Counted from the stretch's first letter, positions 21,881-29,609 are shown. The stretch is DNA of 44,674 nt from Actinomadura kijaniata NBRC 14229 (GCF_001552175.1 NZ_BCQR01000074.1:1-44674); one strand, 5' to 3'. Program-made: numbers and translations. The notes: generated by a model from the letters alone, not told the origin.

Positions 21881-22363
21881 TCAGCCGGCGCCCATGAGGA
21901 CGGCGCCGAGCGTCAGCACCACACCAGGTACCAGAGTCAGCAGCGCCCTGTCGATATGCCGGAACTTGCGGGTCGCGATGACGCTGTTGACCCAGACCTG
22001 GTCGCTGACCTCGCGGGCCAGCCGGACCTCGTCGTCCAGCAGGTCCGCGCAGTCGTCGGCGAACGCCGCCGCGTCGGGGTACAGCCGGGCCACGTCGGCG
22101 AAGTGCAGCAGGGAGCGCGGCGGCCCGCGGCGGACCGCGGGCCGCAACGCGGCCAGCGCCAGCCCCGTCGCCAGCGCCGCGAACACCAGGGCCGCCGCCA
22201 GCACGACGGTCCGCGGGGCCGCGTGGCGCTGGGCGGGCAGCAGCATCAGGATCCAGCCGCCCAGCAGCCCGCTCAGCGACAACACCGCGGTCGCCTTGGC
22301 GTCGGCGAAGCGGACCCAGCCGTTGACCTCGGCCAGCGCCTTCCACGCGCTGTCGGTGCTCAC
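21881..22363 (-). CDS. Pycsar effector-like (PycTM) membrane protein
   Basis: This 160-residue protein starts with WKALAEVNGWVRFADAKATA, the W-x-R-x-AD-x-KA pattern of the PycTM effector domain, then has two membrane helices (about 24–43 and 53–75), a cytoplasmic helical segment, and SDQVWVNSVIATRKFRH (120–136) leading to a third helix (about 139–158). In Pycsar defence, PycTM oligomerises on cUMP or cCMP and damages the inner membrane, stopping phage spread. The GTG start overlaps the upstream stop as GTGA. It is the last member of a coupled cyclase–NTPase–effector set. Family call is by motif memory, strong but unsearched. Confidence 0.82.
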   Translation of the reverse strand: MSTDSAWKALAEVNGWVRFADAKATAVLSLSGLLGGWILMLLPAQRHAAPRTVVLAAALVFAALATGLALAALRPAVRRGPPRSLLHFADVARLYPDAAAFADDCADLLDDEVRLAREVSDQVWVNSVIATRKFRHIDRALLTLVPGVVLTLGAVLMGAG

Positions 22364-23256
22364 CCGTGCGGATCCCCGTTCCACAGCGCCCGGTCGCCGT
22401 CGTCGAAGGGCCTGGCGGTCAGCTCCGGCGGACGGTCGATGCCCATCAGGTCCATGAGTCGCTGGAGCACGGTGTCGTTGCGCATCATGAGCTCGAAGGC
22501 GTTCATGCTGCTGTACTCCTGCGCCTGGTCGGCGATCTCCTCGGCCAGCTCGCCGACCTGCTCGCGGCGATCCTCGAACATCTTCCGCACGACCTCGGCG
22601 GCCCTCTCGGGGGAGACGGTCAGCGCGACGGCGTAGGGGGTGATCCAGCTGCCCTGGCCGGAGCGCAGGAACTCGTGCCACAGGTCGCGCCGCCGGGTGA
22701 GCTGCGGGACGAGCCGTTCGGCGAGCGCGTGGGCGTTGTCGGCGGTCTGCCGCTCGTCCCATGCCCGCCGCTGGGCCTCGCGCACGGTGTCGTCGAGCCG
22801 GATGAAGGTCAGGGGTTCGATGGCACGGGTGCGGCCGTTGAACCCCTCGGCCGTCGTGTGGTCGAAGTAGGTCTGGGCGAACAGCTCCTCCACCACCGCG
22901 ATGACGCGGGCCTCGGCATCGGCGGCCTCGTACGGGGCGAACCGCCGCGACACCGGCCGCAGCCTGGCGATGAGCCGGTCACGCAGCGCCGAAGCCTGGT
23001 TCCAGGCGCGCTCGGCCAGCCGCTCGGTCCGCTCCTTCCCGGTGGCGCACCAGGTGAACTGGACCTTCACGGTGAACTCGTACCCGTCTCCCTGCGCGGG
23101 CGTGGCGAATTCGAGCATGTGGTCGCGGTGGACGACGCGTTCGACGGGAAGCCGCTCCTTCCATCTGCGGCCGAGGCGGGCCCACGCCCCCTCGGGCGGG
23201 AGCGGGTACTTCGTGAAGTGCGTGTGCCCGCACGGGGGTTGTGATCGGGTGTTCAC
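22360..23256 (-). CDS. Helical protein with possible SPFH-like domain, between NTPase and effector
   Basis: This 298-residue protein has a short beta-rich N-terminal part (PVERVVHRDHMLEFATP, GYEFTVKVQFTWCAT) followed by long charged helices (ERTERLAERAWNQASALRDR, LTRRRDLWHEFL, EERADQ-type repeats around RREQVGELAEEIADQAQEY). The layout, a strand pair then a coiled coil, resembles SPFH/band-7 proteins, but I see no membrane anchor and call this tentative. The GTG start overlaps the NTPase stop (GTGA) and its own stop overlaps the PycTM-like start. Strict coupling on both sides implies equal stoichiometry and a direct part in the system, perhaps as scaffold for the membrane effector. Confidence 0.7.
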   Translation of the reverse strand: MNTRSQPPCGHTHFTKYPLPPEGAWARLGRRWKERLPVERVVHRDHMLEFATPAQGDGYEFTVKVQFTWCATGKERTERLAERAWNQASALRDRLIARLRPVSRRFAPYEAADAEARVIAVVEELFAQTYFDHTTAEGFNGRTRAIEPLTFIRLDDTVREAQRRAWDERQTADNAHALAERLVPQLTRRRDLWHEFLRSGQGSWITPYAVALTVSPERAAEVVRKMFEDRREQVGELAEEIADQAQEYSSMNAFELMMRNDTVLQRLMDLMGIDRPPELTARPFDDGDRALWNGDPHG

Positions 23257-25379
23257 ACCTTCTCCTTGACGGCGGTCGGGGGGTGGGGGCCGGGACGCGT
23301 CCGCGGGCCCAGGTAGAACAGGAGCGGGCGGCGCAGCCGCTCGTCAGCGCGTTCCAGCCGGTCGCGCAGGTCGTCGATGTCCACGCCGCGTTCCGGCCAG
23401 GACCGCAACGCGTCCCAGGGGCGGCTGCCGCAGAAGCGGGAGGTCAGCACGCGCCGCCAGAGCTCGGTCACCGGGTCGGGGCGGCGGTCGGACAGCGCCA
23501 GCAGCGGCGGCCGGTCGGTCTCGTCGGAGAGCCGGGCGAGTTCGGCCAGGCACCCGGCGGCCGTCCAGCACACCGCCGGCCGCGGGGACGCGGCCCAGTC
23601 GGTGAGCGCCTCCACCACCGCCTCCCCCTGGCCGGAGGCGAAGATCTCCACGACCGACAGGGTGACCGGGCGGAGCAGCCGTTTGGCGTCGGACCGGGCG
23701 ATCCGCCGCAGCCCCCGCATGGCTCGTCCGGGATCCCGCGTGCCCAGCTCGGTGCCGTACAGGAGCGCCGCCGTCGAACGCCGCGCCAGGCTCGCCGCCC
23801 CGGCCCAGCCGTCGGCCAGCGCGAAGATCTCCCGGTGCCGGCCGCGCTCCCGCTTGGCCACCTCCTCCAGCGCCCAGGCGGTGACCTCGTGCAGCACGGA
23901 GGAGGAGCTCCGCGACCAGGGGCCGAAGCACCGCTGGGCGATGAAGTCGAAGTCGTAGGCCGCCAGCCTCCCGAGCGCGAGGGCGGCCAGCACCCGCACC
24001 CGCCGGTCGGAGTCGGTCGCGAGGTCGGTGAGCCAGTCCAGCAGCGCCGTGCGGGCGACGACGTAGTCGAACCATACGACGTGGAACACCGCTTCGGCGA
24101 AGTCCTTACGGACCGGCAGCCTGCGGTCCACCTCGGCCGTCGGCACCGCCTCCTCCCTCCGTACGTCGCCGAGCCAGCTGTCCAGCACGTCGCCGAACGG
24201 GAGCTGGCCCAGCTTGGTGTCGGTCTTGGAGGTGGAGATCCAGTGCAGCCGCTCCGCGAGCCGCTGGGCCGCCGCGCAGATCTGCACGGCGGGCCGCTCG
24301 TACAACACCGACCAGGAGATGAGGAACGCACGCCGAGCCAGGTCACGCTGTTCCAGCCCGACGCCGCGCTGTTGCCGCAGCCGTTCGCGGGCCAGTTCGC
24401 GGAGCGGGTGCGGCCGGCTCTCCAGGACGGCCGTGACGGAACGGCCGCAGGCCCGTCCCCGGACCACCGACCGGGCCAGGTCCGCGGCGTCCGCCGGGGT
24501 CGCGGGCGGGTCCGCCCCGCTCAGGACCTCGGCGGCGACGCCTGGCTCGTCCCGCAGGTCGGCACGGAGATGGCGGTCCAGCACGGTGCTCGGATCGGGC
24601 GGCACGTGCCCGACGACCAGGTCCCGGACGGCGGTGTCGTCGCAGTCCGGCGGCAGCAGGACGACCAGCCAGGCGCTGCGCGACTCCAGCAGCGGCAGGC
24701 AGCCCAGCAGCGCCGGCGCGCTCGGTCGCCGCGCCCACAGCGCGTCGGTGGCGTCGAACACGTACCCGCAGCCGGGCTCGACCACCTCGCCGGTCAACCG
24801 GCTCGGCGGCCATTCCCCCTGGACCAGCCGGATCCGCTCGGTGAACAGCGCCAGCGCGGCCAGCGCGGCGGTCTTGCGGCCGGTGCGGGAAGCGCCCCGC
24901 AGCACCGCGAGCCGCCGTTCGCCGAGCATGGCGGCCAGCGCGTTGCGGGACGAGACGCCGACGAAGCGCTCCCGGTGCCGGGCGAGCGCCTCCTCGTCGT
25001 CGGTGTAGACGCCGACCTGCCAGCGGTGACCGTGGTCGGAGGCGTACACCGTCATGACGATCTTGTCGCGGCCGACCGCGTCGCCCGCCCCCGAGGAGGC
25101 CGCCCGGATCGCCCGGACCTCGGCCTGGCGGCGGCGGAAGTCCTCGGCGCTCAGCGCGGCGTCCGGATCGCCTTCCTGCCCGTTCCCGTCCGGTCTCCCG
25201 GCCTCCTCCCCCGCGCCGGGTTTCACGGACTGCTCCGCCTTCGCCTCGCCGCCGGGCGCCGCGCCGTCCTGAGCCCCGCCGTTCCGGGCCTCGTCGCCCG
25301 GAGGTCCTTCGCCTGGAGCCTCGCCGTCGGGGACCCCGCCGTCCGGAGCACTGCCGTCCGGGTCCTTCTCATCGGACAT
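23253..25379 (-). CDS. P-loop NTPase with HEAT-like repeats (STAND-like)
   Basis: This 708-residue protein begins with a disordered Gly/Asp/Pro-rich tail of degenerate PDG repeats (1–75), then a short helix and the motif GAGDAVGRDKI (97–107), also found in the cyclase-like partner. A P-loop GASRTGRKT lies at 162–170 with a possible Walker B strand YVFDATD at 206–212. Residues about 420–640 are helical pairs like HEAT repeats (RVRVLAALALGRLAAYD, AVCWTAAGCLAELARL). This is the plan of bacterial STAND-type sensors: NTPase switch plus superstructure-forming repeats. The start overlaps the cyclase-like gene by 11 bp. It likely senses infection or gates the cyclase. Confidence 0.8.
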   Translation of the reverse strand: MSDEKDPDGSAPDGGVPDGEAPGEGPPGDEARNGGAQDGAAPGGEAKAEQSVKPGAGEEAGRPDGNGQEGDPDAALSAEDFRRRQAEVRAIRAASSGAGDAVGRDKIVMTVYASDHGHRWQVGVYTDDEEALARHRERFVGVSSRNALAAMLGERRLAVLRGASRTGRKTAALAALALFTERIRLVQGEWPPSRLTGEVVEPGCGYVFDATDALWARRPSAPALLGCLPLLESRSAWLVVLLPPDCDDTAVRDLVVGHVPPDPSTVLDRHLRADLRDEPGVAAEVLSGADPPATPADAADLARSVVRGRACGRSVTAVLESRPHPLRELARERLRQQRGVGLEQRDLARRAFLISWSVLYERPAVQICAAAQRLAERLHWISTSKTDTKLGQLPFGDVLDSWLGDVRREEAVPTAEVDRRLPVRKDFAEAVFHVVWFDYVVARTALLDWLTDLATDSDRRVRVLAALALGRLAAYDFDFIAQRCFGPWSRSSSSVLHEVTAWALEEVAKRERGRHREIFALADGWAGAASLARRSTAALLYGTELGTRDPGRAMRGLRRIARSDAKRLLRPVTLSVVEIFASGQGEAVVEALTDWAASPRPAVCWTAAGCLAELARLSDETDRPPLLALSDRRPDPVTELWRRVLTSRFCGSRPWDALRSWPERGVDIDDLRDRLERADERLRRPLLFYLGPRTRPGPHPPTAVKEKV

Positions 25380-26115
25380 GGCGGTCTCCGTGGTTGATCT
25401 GGTCGCGGCCGATGGCGTCGCCGCCGCCGCTCGACCACGCGCCGATGCTCAGGTGCGTGCCGTGGCCGGTGCCGCCGGACTCCGCGCTCGGGCGGGTGGC
25501 GGGGGCGTTCTCGCGCTCCGGGTCCCGTCGGGTGCCGGGGCCGCCGAGCAGACGGATGTGGCCGACGCCGGTGAACTCCTTGACCGTCACCTCCACGCGG
25601 GTGAAGTCGACGGCGCGCAGCCCCCGGTAGCCGGGGCTCACGACGTCGCGGAACAGCCCGTCCGACAGGATCAGCGCGAGGTCGGCGTCGCCGTCCCGGA
25701 GAGCCGCCTTCAGCGCGGGGGCGTCCAGCAGCCGGCAGGCGTCCACGGCGGCCGGGCCGGGCAGGCCGTTGCGGCCGAAGTGCACCATCCCCGAGTGGAT
25801 CGCGACGCGCAGCCGGAGCCGTTCGGCGGGGTCGGGGGAGTGGTTGACGCGGGCCAGCCGGTTGGCGAGTTCGCGCACGAAGTCGGCGACCACGACCGGC
25901 TCGGGCGCGTCGGCCGGGAGCACGGCGACCTCGGCGTCGCCCTGCTCCTGGAGGTACCAGGCGGAACGGTCGAGGCCGGACTGGGCGGCCGCCGCGTCGA
26001 GGGCGTCGATCAGCGTCCGCTGGAAGTCCACCTGCTGGAAGGCCCGGCGGCCGCTGTAGGCGTGCATGTCGACGGCCGAGACCAGACGGCGGACGGGCGC
26101 GTCGGGATCGTGCAT
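25369..26115 (-). CDS. Class III nucleotidyl cyclase-like protein
   Basis: This 248-residue protein has a cyclase-homology domain at about 10–190. D16 in SAVDMHAYSG and D60 in LQEQGDAEVAVLP match the two metal-binding aspartates of class III cyclases, and LRVAIHSGMVHFGRNGLPGP followed by AVDACRLLDAP matches the conserved G-x-V-x-x-G...N-x-A-x-R-L region. The C-terminal tail ends in GGGDAIGRDQI (230–240), a motif shared with the NTPase. Actinomycetes encode many such cyclase-like proteins, and activity is not assured. Its position at the head of an operon with a PycTM-like effector suggests it makes a pyrimidine cyclic nucleotide. ATG at 26115 chosen for the AGAGGTGA upstream. Confidence 0.75.
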   Translation of the reverse strand: MHDPDAPVRRLVSAVDMHAYSGRRAFQQVDFQRTLIDALDAAAAQSGLDRSAWYLQEQGDAEVAVLPADAPEPVVVADFVRELANRLARVNHSPDPAERLRLRVAIHSGMVHFGRNGLPGPAAVDACRLLDAPALKAALRDGDADLALILSDGLFRDVVSPGYRGLRAVDFTRVEVTVKEFTGVGHIRLLGGPGTRRDPERENAPATRPSAESGGTGHGTHLSIGAWSSGGGDAIGRDQINHGDRHVR

Positions 26116-26182
26116 CGTCACGGTCACCTCTCGGGTTGAGGGAGTCTCGTGACTAGCCTGCGCCCGGTTTCCGGTTCGATGT

Positions 26183-26196
26183 CCGCACTACTGCGG
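26183..26196. promoter_or_regulatory. Palindrome between crp-like and cyclase-like genes
   Basis: CCGCA and TGCGG flank CTAC, just after the Crp-like stop and about 68 bp upstream of the cyclase-like start. It is a candidate site for the Crp/Fnr protein or another regulator of the operon. Confidence 0.35.
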
Positions 26197-26198
26197 GA

Positions 26199-26918
26199 TC
26201 AGGACGTCAGATGCGCCGCACGATGGAGGGTTGGCATGTCGAAGACCTCGATCCGGCGGTAGCCGGTGTCCAGCACCCCGGCCTCACGGAGTTGGTGCAG
26301 CACGGTCTGCACCGTCTTCTCCGAGGTGCCGCCGAGGTCGGCCAGCTCCAGCTGGGTGACGCGCAGGTCGCAGACCGTTCCCCGCGGGGTGGGGCGGCCG
26401 TAGATCTCGGCCAGTTCGACCAGCACCCGGGCGACGCGGACGCCCGCCGCGCAGCCGGCGAAGTCCAGGCGGCGGCGGTTGGCCTGCCGCAGCCGGTAGG
26501 CGAGCATCCGGTGCAGTTCCAGCGCGGCGTCGGAGCGCAGGCACAGCAGGCGCACGAAGTCGCCCTGGGGGATGACGTTGGCCTCGACGTGGCTGCACGC
26601 GGTGACCGTTCCCGAACGCGGCCCACCGTCCAGCGCGGCCAGCTCCCCCACCAGGTCGCCCCGCGTGCGGATGGCCAGCAGCGCCTGCCGCCCGTCCTCC
26701 AGCCGTCCTCTGATCTTCACGAAGCCCGCCCGGAGCAGGACGACGAAGGTGCTGGTCGTGCCCTCCTCGATGATCCGGTGGCCGGGGGCGAACCGGCGTG
26801 CCGTGCCCAGGCCGAGAAGTGCGGCGCGCGTTGCGGCGCCGAGCCCGGCGACCAGGCTGGAGGTCGGCCAGGCGGTCGCCGGTTCGGGCCTCGGGCGGGA
26901 GGGCTGGGCGGAGTGCAT
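26199..26918 (-). CDS. Crp/Fnr-family regulator with cyclic-nucleotide domain
   Basis: This 239-residue Crp/Fnr protein has a cNMP-binding domain at about 37–128: RRFAPGHRIIEEGTTSTF, then the phosphate-binding cassette GELAALDGGPRSGTV (91–105) with E92 and R101 kept as in true cAMP binders. The dimer helix follows, and the HTH is TQLELADLGGTSEKTVQTVL (188–207). No Fnr-type Cys cluster is present. It is transcribed toward the cyclase-like operon 83 bp away, so it may sense the cyclase's product and adjust expression. A MITE ends 18 bp before the ATG; a TTG at 26951 inside the element is a less likely start. Confidence 0.88.
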   Translation of the reverse strand: MHSAQPSRPRPEPATAWPTSSLVAGLGAATRAALLGLGTARRFAPGHRIIEEGTTSTFVVLLRAGFVKIRGRLEDGRQALLAIRTRGDLVGELAALDGGPRSGTVTACSHVEANVIPQGDFVRLLCLRSDAALELHRMLAYRLRQANRRRLDFAGCAAGVRVARVLVELAEIYGRPTPRGTVCDLRVTQLELADLGGTSEKTVQTVLHQLREAGVLDTGYRRIEVFDMPTLHRAAHLTS

Positions 26919-26935
26919 GCCGGGCTCGCGTTCGC

Positions 26936-27117
26936 CTAGGGCCTGTTTCAAAGTGGGCCTCAGCCACGCAGGCGAGCGCGTTACCTGACCTGCGGGGCCG
27001 ACGCCGAAGGCGAGGGCCCGCAGGTCAGATCGCGAAGCGATGTCGCGCTCGCCAAGACCTGGTTAGGCGCGAGCCCCGGGCGAGCGCCGTGGGCCAGGGC
27101 TTTGAAACACGGCCTAG
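26936..27117. mobile_element. MITE-like element with CTAG target duplication
   Basis: A 174-bp element (26940–27113) is flanked by CTAG on both sides (26936–26939 and 27114–27117). Its ends GGCCTGTTTCAAAG and, inverted, GCCGTGTTTCAAAG match at 12 of 14 positions. CTAG fits the YTAR target duplication of IS5-group elements. Inside, CTGACCTGCGGG (26985–26996) and CCCGCAGGTCAG (27017–27028) form a perfect 12-bp stem. No transposase is encoded, so it must have moved in trans. It sits between a tiny basic-peptide gene and the Crp-like gene. Confidence 0.78.
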
Positions 27118-27224
27118 CGGCCCTTGCCCTTGCCGGTGGTGGGGCGGGAGCGGCGGCGGGTGCGGCGGAGGCGGGCCCGGCGCTTGCGGTGGTAGGCGGC
27201 GCGGTCCAGTTTCTTGTCGGCCAT
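27114..27224 (-). CDS. Small Arg/Lys-rich peptide
   Basis: This 36-residue peptide begins MADKKLDRAAYHRKRRARL, continues with RRTRRRS and ends GKGKGR; over 40% of residues are basic. Such peptides in actinomycetes are often small ribosomal or nucleoid proteins, but I cannot match it to bS22 or bL37. The TAG stop lies in the MITE's CTAG duplication. Without the MITE, the stop would be 17 bp from the Crp-like ATG, suggesting an original two-gene operon. No good Shine-Dalgarno sequence is visible. Confidence 0.42.
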   Translation of the reverse strand: MADKKLDRAAYHRKRRARLRRTRRRSRPTTGKGKGR

Positions 27225-27314
27225 ACGGCATGGTGCGTCCCGCCCCGCCGCGCCGCACAGGGGGGTGACCGCTTCCGGTCCCCGCGGGCCGCGCCGGTCA
27301 TGGCCGGCGGCCGG

Positions 27315-28286
27315 TCAGCGGGCGCGGCCGAGGACGTCGGTCGCCATCGACCGGAGCTGGTCGGCGAGGCGGTCGGCGGGGAACAGCCACAGGCCGAGGG
27401 AACCGGCTCCGGCGTCGAGCAGGCGCTGGAGCCTGTCGCGCACGTGGTCGGGGTCCCCGGCGGCCGCGAACTCGTCGATCCAGTCGTCCTCGACGGCGAG
27501 CGGTTCCCCGTCCGCCAGGGCGGCGACCCGCCGCCGGATCTCGGGGCCGTGCTTGGAGCGGCCCACCAGCGCGGTGTGCGCCTCGGCCTTCAGGAAGAAG
27601 CCGACCGCGTCCCGGACGGCGTCGCGGGCCGCCCGGCCGTCGTCGGAGACCGACGCCAGCACGAAGGCGGTCAGGGGCGGGGCCTGCCGTCCCGGCGCCG
27701 ACACCAGCTCCCTCGCCCAGGCCACGTAGTCCGGGCCGGCGAGCACCGACAGCAGGACCCCGTCGGCCCGCTCCCCGGCGGCGCGCAGCGCGCGCTCGTT
27801 GACCGCCCCGATCCACAGCTCCGGCGGCAGCCGCGGCGCGAACTCCAGCCGGACGCCGGACAGGTCGTGCACGCTCGTCCGGCGGTCGACCACCGCGCCG
27901 CCGAGGAGCTCGCGCAGGACGTCGAAGGTCTCGGTGACCGCGGTCAGCGGGCGCTCGGGCACCAGTCCCATCTGCTCCAGCCAGTGCGTGTTGCCCAGCC
28001 CGACGGCGGCCCGGACGCGTCCCGGGTACGTCCTCACCAGCCCCGCCAGCTCCATCGCCAGGATCGCGGGATGCCTCGTCATCACGCTGGCCAGCCCCAG
28101 CCCCGCGGGCACCGTGCCGGTGGCGGCGAGCAGCCCCGTGAGCCCGGACAGGCCGCCGGTGAAGAAGCAGTCCTCGGAGAACCACAGCTCTCCGAAGCCG
28201 AGCCGTTCGGCCAGCGCCGCCCCGTCCGCGAGCTCCTCCGGCGGCGTGAGGCTGCCGAAGACGATCCCGATCCTGCCGATGTCCAC
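27315..28286 (-). CDS. LLM-class F420/flavin-dependent oxidoreductase
   Basis: This 323-residue luciferase-like TIM-barrel enzyme has IGIVFGSLTPPEELADGAALAE split over residues 6–27, FGELWFSEDCFFTGG, LASVMTRHPAILAMELAGL and VGLGNTHWLEQMG, typical of F420-dependent members in actinomycetes. The C-terminal AAAGDPDHVRDRLQRLLDAG is the usual final helix. It would transfer hydride between F420H2 (or FMNH2) and an unidentified substrate. The GTG start has GGGAG six bases upstream. Long direct repeats lie in its promoter region. Confidence 0.85.
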   Translation of the reverse strand: MDIGRIGIVFGSLTPPEELADGAALAERLGFGELWFSEDCFFTGGLSGLTGLLAATGTVPAGLGLASVMTRHPAILAMELAGLVRTYPGRVRAAVGLGNTHWLEQMGLVPERPLTAVTETFDVLRELLGGAVVDRRTSVHDLSGVRLEFAPRLPPELWIGAVNERALRAAGERADGVLLSVLAGPDYVAWARELVSAPGRQAPPLTAFVLASVSDDGRAARDAVRDAVGFFLKAEAHTALVGRSKHGPEIRRRVAALADGEPLAVEDDWIDEFAAAGDPDHVRDRLQRLLDAGAGSLGLWLFPADRLADQLRSMATDVLGRAR

Positions 28287-28318
28287 GATGTGCTCCCTTC
28301 CCGGCCGTCGCCCGCCAT

Positions 28319-28350
28319 TAAGCGGACACAGTGCCCACTAAGCTGACACA
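28319..28350. promoter_or_regulatory. Direct repeats upstream of the LLM gene
   Basis: TAAGCGGACACA (28319–28330) and TAAGCTGACACA (28339–28350) are 20 bp apart, two helical turns. ACAGTGC (28328–28334) and GCACTGT (28359–28365) add an overlapping inverted repeat. The block is AT-rich relative to its surroundings and lies 33 bp upstream of the LLM start. Confidence 0.5.
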
Positions 28351-28412
28351 ATATGGACGCACTGTCCACTTGTTTCGGGGAGGGACGGGCCGGGACGCGG
28401 CGCGCCCGGGGT

Positions 28413-29609
28413 CTACTTCAGGCGGACCGGGAGGGCGTCCAGGCTGCGGATGCGGAAGCTGGGACGCCAGGGCAGCCCCTCGTCGGGGCGGGCCAGGCGC
28501 AGGCCGGGGAAGCGGTCCAGCAGGTGCCGGAACGCGATCTCCGCCTCCAGCCGGGCCAGCCGCGCCCCCACGCAGAAGTGGATCCCGTGGCCGAACGCCA
28601 GATGCCCGCCCGCGTCGCGGGTGACGTCCAAGCGGTCGGGGTCGGGGAAGCGGGCCGGGTCGCGGTTGGCGGCCGGGAGGGCGACGTGGACGAACGTGTC
28701 CGGCGGGATCTCGACGTCCTCGATCGTCACGGGCTCGGCGGTGTAGCGGAGCGTCGCCAGGTTCACCGGGCCGTCGTAGCGCAGGAACTCCTCGATCGCC
28801 GACGGAACCAGCGAGGGCGTGGCGCGCAGCAGCTCGAACTGGTCGGGGGCGCGCAGCAGCGCGAGGGTGCCGTTGGCGATGAGGTTGACGGTGGTCTCGT
28901 GGCCCGCGACCAGCAGCAGGAACGCCATCGACGTCAGCTCCGGCTCCGAGAGCCGGTCGTCCTCGTCGCGGGCCCGGACCAGCGCCGACAGCATGTCCTC
29001 GGCCGGGTGGGCGCGTTTGTCCTGCACCAGCGCGGTCAGGTAGTCGGCCATCGAACGGGCGGCGTGGGCGCGGTCGGCCTGCGGCGCGGTCGACAGCAGC
29101 GTCGCCGTCCACTCCCGGAAGCCGGAGCGGTCGGAGAACGGCACGCCCAGCAGCTCGCAGATCACCGTGATCGGCAGCGGCTCGGCGAAGGCGGCGACCA
29201 GGTCGGTCTCGGCGTCGCCGGACAGCTCGTCCAGCAGCCGCGCGGTGACCTCCTCCAGGCGGGGCCGCATCGCCTCCACGGCGCGGACGGTGAACGCCTT
29301 GTTGACCAGGCGGCGCAGCCGGGTGTGGTCGGGCGGGTCGGCGGCCAGCATGTTCGACGTCAGCCTCCCGCCGACCTGCGGCTCGCGGTCTCCCTGGCGC
29401 GCCAGCAGCGCGTTCGCCCGCTCGGCCGACTTGCTCAGCCGGGGGTCGGCCAGCGCCTCGCGCGCGGCCTCGTAGTCGGTGATCATCCAGCCGGTCAGGT
29501 TGTGCTCGGAGACGACCGGGTGGACGCCGCCCCGGTCGCGCAGTTCGCGGTACAGGGCGTGCGGGTCGGTGAAGAAGGCGTCACCCAGGTGGACGGGCCG
29601 TTCGCGCAT
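28413..29609 (-). CDS. Cytochrome P450
   Basis: This 398-residue soluble bacterial P450 has the I-helix oxygen-binding motif VAGHETT (about 234–240), the K-helix ExxR in EEFLRYDGPV, and the haem loop FGHGIHFCVGARLAR with C346 as the axial ligand. Length and motifs fit CYP105/CYP107-type enzymes of secondary metabolism. No ferredoxin or ferredoxin reductase gene is next to it, so redox partners come from elsewhere. It ends about 50 bp from the direct-repeat region of the LLM gene on the same strand, so the two are probably separately controlled. Confidence 0.95.
   Translation of the reverse strand: MRERPVHLGDAFFTDPHALYRELRDRGGVHPVVSEHNLTGWMITDYEAAREALADPRLSKSAERANALLARQGDREPQVGGRLTSNMLAADPPDHTRLRRLVNKAFTVRAVEAMRPRLEEVTARLLDELSGDAETDLVAAFAEPLPITVICELLGVPFSDRSGFREWTATLLSTAPQADRAHAARSMADYLTALVQDKRAHPAEDMLSALVRARDEDDRLSEPELTSMAFLLLVAGHETTVNLIANGTLALLRAPDQFELLRATPSLVPSAIEEFLRYDGPVNLATLRYTAEPVTIEDVEIPPDTFVHVALPAANRDPARFPDPDRLDVTRDAGGHLAFGHGIHFCVGARLARLEAEIAFRHLLDRFPGLRLARPDEGLPWRPSFRIRSLDALPVRLK

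Noticed and set aside
25210..25375. Degenerate 15-bp-like repeats, considered as a CRISPR-like array
   Set aside because: The units vary, lack spacers and encode the disordered PDG-rich tail of the NTPase.
23241..25397. Long plus-strand open frame of 718 codons
   Set aside because: It is antisense to the NTPase gene; in such GC-rich DNA the opposite strand stays open by codon bias. The product is low-complexity and the minus-strand protein has a P-loop and coherent domains.
26940..27113. Whether the MITE-like segment encodes a transposase remnant
   Set aside because: Only 174 bp, dominated by a hairpin; frames through it show no DDE or HTH motif.
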